Shown: in pieces, positions 61,252 through 64,000 of the stretch | Layout: every line of letters starts with the position of its first letter | Numbering within the stretch: the stretch's first letter is position 1 | Assembly (NCBI GenBank): GCA_029557895.1 | Contig: JAKQHT010000016.1 | Coordinates: forward strand, 1 to 64,000 | Direction: 5' to 3' | Length of the DNA: 64,000 bases | Source of the DNA: Bacteroidota bacterium | GTDB lineage: Bacteria > Bacteroidota > Bacteroidia > Flavobacteriales > Flavobacteriaceae | Notes under the pieces: model-generated | Database searches by the model: none | What the model was told of the DNA's origin: nothing | Seen by the model: only the letters and a program-made list of their open reading frames with translations | Made by a program: the position numbers and the translations under genes

Positions 61252-61349
61252 AAAAGCAAAAATACGCTACAACCAAAACAAACATATAAAAAAAAGTAGT
61301 TTTTGCAACCATGATCATTGTGTAAATGCCCAAAACACTCTTTTTTTGT

Positions 61350-61357
61350 TACCTTTG
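61350..61357 (+). promoter_or_regulatory. -7 element of the mtaB promoter
   Basis: TACCTTTG matches TAnnTTTG and stands 18 bp before the chosen start. A TTG is found only at 29 bases upstream (61318), beyond normal spacing, so the -33 part is weak. The position supports the start near 61375. Confidence 0.5.
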
Positions 61358-61374
61358 CAGCCTTGTACAAGACT

Positions 61375-62712
61375 ATGGTAATGAAAACCAAAAAAAAAGT
61401 CGCATTTTATACATTAGGTTGTAAGCTGAATTTTTCGGAAACCTCGACCATTGCCCGAAGTTTTGAAGCTGAAGGCTTTGATCGCGTTGATTTTGAAGAT
61501 GTTGCCGATATTTATGTGATCAATACCTGTTCAGTAACAGATAATGCAGACAAGCAATTTAAGCAGATTGTCAGAAAATCCCAAAACAGCAACCCCGATG
61601 CTTTTGTGGCGGCAATAGGTTGTTATGCCCAATTAAAACCCGAAGAACTGGCCGCTGTTGACGGTGTAGATTTGGTACTCGGCGCTACCGAAAAATTTAA
61701 AATCACCGATTATATCAACGACCTTTCAAAAAATGAATTTGGTGAAGTCCATTCCTGCGAAATAGAAGATGCCGATTTTTATGTGGGAAGTTATTCCATA
61801 GGCGACAGAACACGTGCGTTTTTGAAAGTACAGGATGGTTGCGATTACAAATGCACATATTGCACAATTCCTTTGGCACGAGGCATTTCGCGAAGCGACA
61901 CCATGGAAAATGTGCTTAAAAATGCCAGAGACATATCAGCACAAAACATTAAAGAAATCGTACTTACCGGAGTGAATATCGGTGATTATGGTAAAGGCGA
62001 ATTTGGCAACAAACGCCATGAACACACCTTTCTGGATTTGGTAAAAGAACTCGATAAGGTTGAAGGTATCGAGCGTTTGCGCATATCGTCCATTGAGCCC
62101 AATCTTCTTAAAAACGAAACCATCGAATTGGTATCGCAATCGCGCGCTTTTGTACCGCATTTTCACATTCCTTTGCAAAGTGGAAGCAATGACATTCTTA
62201 AAAAAATGAAACGTCGCTATATGAGCGAGTTGTATGTTGATAGGGTTGCAAAAATCAGAGAAGTAATGCCGCATGCCTGTATAGGCGTGGATGTCATTGT
62301 CGGGTTTCCGGGTGAAACCGATGCCCATTTCCTGGAAACCTACAATTTTTTGAATGCGCTTGATATTTCGTATCTTCACGTGTTTACCTATTCAGAAAGG
62401 GATAACACCGAAGCCGCCGCAATGGAAGGCGTTGTGCCGAAAAACATAAGGGCCAAACGCAGTAAAATGCTTCGAGGTTTATCTGCAAAAAAACGTCGGG
62501 CGTTTTATGAAAGCCAGATAGGCGCCACTCGAACCGTTTTGTTTGAAGGCGAAAATAAAGAAGGCTATATACACGGTTTTACCGAAAATTACGTGAAAGT
62601 AAAAACACCTTGGAATCCCGAACTCGTCAACACGCTCCATGAGGTAACCCTTACTAAAATTGATGAAGATGGTTTGGTACGGTTTGAATTTGTTAAGGAA
62701 CTTGTTGGGTGA
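61375..62712 (+). CDS. mtaB: tRNA methylthiotransferase MtaB
   Basis: 445 aa from ATG 61375 (MVMKTKKKVAFYT); the longer frame to 61318 would start upstream of the promoter element. Three N-terminal cluster cysteines Cys16 (YTLGCKLNFSE), Cys52 (INTCSVTDNAD) and Cys83 (IGCYAQ), then the radical SAM triad Cys156, Cys160, Cys163 (DGCDYKCTYCTIPLARG), and a C-terminal TRAM domain (YIHGFTENYVKVKT). The TLGCK(L)N start separates MtaB from MiaB and RimO. It adds the methylthio group to N6-threonylcarbamoyladenosine at tRNA position 37. Confidence 0.95.
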   Translation: MVMKTKKKVAFYTLGCKLNFSETSTIARSFEAEGFDRVDFEDVADIYVINTCSVTDNADKQFKQIVRKSQNSNPDAFVAAIGCYAQLKPEELAAVDGVDLVLGATEKFKITDYINDLSKNEFGEVHSCEIEDADFYVGSYSIGDRTRAFLKVQDGCDYKCTYCTIPLARGISRSDTMENVLKNARDISAQNIKEIVLTGVNIGDYGKGEFGNKRHEHTFLDLVKELDKVEGIERLRISSIEPNLLKNETIELVSQSRAFVPHFHIPLQSGSNDILKKMKRRYMSELYVDRVAKIREVMPHACIGVDVIVGFPGETDAHFLETYNFLNALDISYLHVFTYSERDNTEAAAMEGVVPKNIRAKRSKMLRGLSAKKRRAFYESQIGATRTVLFEGENKEGYIHGFTENYVKVKTPWNPELVNTLHEVTLTKIDEDGLVRFEFVKELVG

Positions 62713-62815
62713 GACGATTTAAAAGTTTCAAATAACAAGCGCCAATTTCCAGATTTTTACGGTTGCCATTTGGAGTTTAGGATTTGAAAATCGAATGTTA
62801 TCTGAATTGTTGACA

Positions 62816-64000
62816 CTACGCTTCCGAATCCAAGCGTTTACTTTGTTGTTCTTTCAAATACAACCTGTTAAACACTTGGCAAGTTACCAAATCGCCCATA
62901 ACGTTTACCGATGTGCGGAACATCCCTAGAAGCCTGTCAACACCAATAATCAAGGCTATAGCAGTAACAGGAATCCCGATAGTTCCCAAAACAGAGCCTA
63001 ATACGATAACGCCCGCACCCGGTGCCGAAGGTGTGCCAATGGAAGCCAAAATAGTGGTGATAATCACAATCATAATGGTGGGCGTATCGAGTTCCAAACC
63101 GTAAACCTGCGCTAAAAACAAAGTGGCAATGGCTTGAAAAACAGCTGTTCCGTCCATATTTATCGATACACCAACGGGAATGATAAACCTGCTTACCGAC
63201 GGATTGATCCCCATTTTTTCCTCTGCCGTTTTAAGTGATAAGGGCATAACTGCCGCCGAGCTCCCCATAGAAAATGCCAATAAAAGCACATCTCTGGCAT
63301 CTGAAAAGAATTTTTTGAGATTGGCTTTGGCAAAAAACAAAAGAATCGAGCTATATACTGTTACGACCAAAAGCAGTCCTAAAATAACCGTGATCATAAA
63401 CATCGACAGTCCCATAATGGTTTCGATGCCCACTTTTGAAGTGACCTGGCACATCAACCCAAAAACGGCAATAGGAGCGAGTTTCATTGCCCAACGTGTA
63501 ATTGCCATGGTAATTTCCTGAACCGAAAACAGCACTTTCAACAGAGGAACTGCCGTATCTGACGGAATATTGGCCAGAGAAACACCTATGATAATGGCAA
63601 AAATCACGATACTCAACATATCGCCCGAAACCAAAGCCTGCAACGGATTGGCAGGCAGAAGGCTTACGATCACCTCGGGAATATACCCAAAACCGAGCTT
63701 TGCACTCGATTCTGAAACAGCCTGCGTATCCAAAGTCATGTCGGCAGTAATGAGGCTTGTGGCATCCATATAATTTCCGGGTTGAATGACGGTTGCCAGG
63801 ATAACCGCCAAAATCAAAACCGTGGTTGTGGTCATTGCATAATACAGTAAAAGCCTTGGCCCGGATTTTTTAAGATATTCTGTGTTGTTGCCGCCTGCAA
63901 TACCTTGAATAATAGAACTAAACATCAATGGAATCATGATCATTTGCACAACTCTTATAAACAGGTTTCCGGGAAATGCTATCCAGTTGATTATCGATTC
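62816..64000 (-). CDS. Dicarboxylate/amino acid:cation symporter (DAACS/SDF family), N-terminus beyond the window
   Basis: The frame is open to the right edge: 394 codons visible. It reads AFPGNLFIRVVQMIMIPLMF at the cut end, then YIPEVIVSLLPANPLQALVS, SMGSSAAVMPLSLKTAEEKMG (serine-rich re-entrant loop), NMDGTAVFQAIATLFLAQ (NMDGT motif, Na+ site) and GVIVLGSVLGTIGIPVTAIAL. These are the hallmarks of SDF symporters (glutamate, aspartate or C4-dicarboxylates with Na+ or H+). Only the first membrane helices are missing. A GTG at 63949 could be read as start but is internal. Confidence 0.93.
   Translation of the reverse strand, partial: ESIINWIAFPGNLFIRVVQMIMIPLMFSSIIQGIAGGNNTEYLKKSGPRLLLYYAMTTTTVLILAVILATVIQPGNYMDATSLITADMTLDTQAVSESSAKLGFGYIPEVIVSLLPANPLQALVSGDMLSIVIFAIIIGVSLANIPSDTAVPLLKVLFSVQEITMAITRWAMKLAPIAVFGLMCQVTSKVGIETIMGLSMFMITVILGLLLVVTVYSSILLFFAKANLKKFFSDARDVLLLAFSMGSSAAVMPLSLKTAEEKMGINPSVSRFIIPVGVSINMDGTAVFQAIATLFLAQVYGLELDTPTIMIVIITTILASIGTPSAPGAGVIVLGSVLGTIGIPVTAIALIIGVDRLLGMFRTSVNVMGDLVTCQVFNRLYLKEQQSKRLDSEA

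Overview
The window looks like a Flavobacteriaceae (Bacteroidota) chromosome. The evidence is moderate to low GC, a gldF/gldG gliding-motility pair, several matches to the Bacteroidota promoter (TTG, spacer of about 19-22, TAnnTTTG), weak Shine-Dalgarno signals, type B ribosomal protein L31, and families typical of the group (DUF4199, DUF4294, GlmU-like nucleotidyltransferase, FadN-type beta-oxidation operon). No rRNA, prophage, IS transposase or CRISPR array was seen. There is one tRNA, tRNA-Pro(GGG).

Layout. 1-3130: the end of a B12-dependent acyl-CoA mutase, an S9 peptidase and a gene remnant, all with AT-rich codon use. 3148-4794: an M1 peptidase. 5001-11679: a beta-oxidation operon, marR-fadN-fadA-fadE, read leftward behind a perfect 28-bp operator palindrome. 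Its spacers carry repeat-flanked insertions, one encoding a four-helix-bundle protein. 11740-14760: an accessory region with a PIN-domain protein, an overlapping unknown partner and an HNH nuclease, separated by imperfect palindromes and a recurring 9-bp repeat, like gene cassettes. 14766-16875: acyl-CoA synthetase and tRNA-Pro. 16940-22849: DUF3999, DUF2339 and a PIF1-like helicase. 23186-24769: a LacI regulator and a DUF4870 protein. 24876-30148: dnaN, gldG, a BamE-like small protein, gldF, an ABM-domain protein and a SAM hydrolase. 30360-35128: phoH, purC, a membrane acyltransferase and an AGCS symporter. 35313-39658: biotin carrier, biotin carboxylase and carboxyltransferase of an acyl-CoA carboxylase, with a GxxExxY gene inserted between two copies of a palindromic repeat. 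39727-49338: PrsW protease, Nudix, M42, DUF4294, hemolysin III, a conserved 483-aa protein, a metallo-hydrolase, YebC, an RmlD-like SDR and GcvT. 49724-64000: a secreted M24 peptidase, phosphohexomutase with an ABC exporter, GT2 with DUF4199, L31, GlmU-like, PD40 protein, peptide-binding lipoprotein, MtaB and the start-truncated end of an SDF symporter.

How genes work together. FadD (14766) supplies acyl-CoAs, and FadE, FadN and FadA oxidise them under the MarR regulator. Propionyl-CoA from odd-chain fat and amino acids could be handled by the biotin carboxylase block and the mutase at the left edge. GldF/G are part of the gliding-associated ABC transporter. The phosphohexomutase, GT2, GlmU-like and SDR proteins point to envelope polysaccharide or sugar-nucleotide metabolism.

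The most unusual signals are the repeat-bracketed small-gene insertions in operon spacers and the cassette-like PIN/HNH region. All calls come from reading the sequence by eye; no database search was run.
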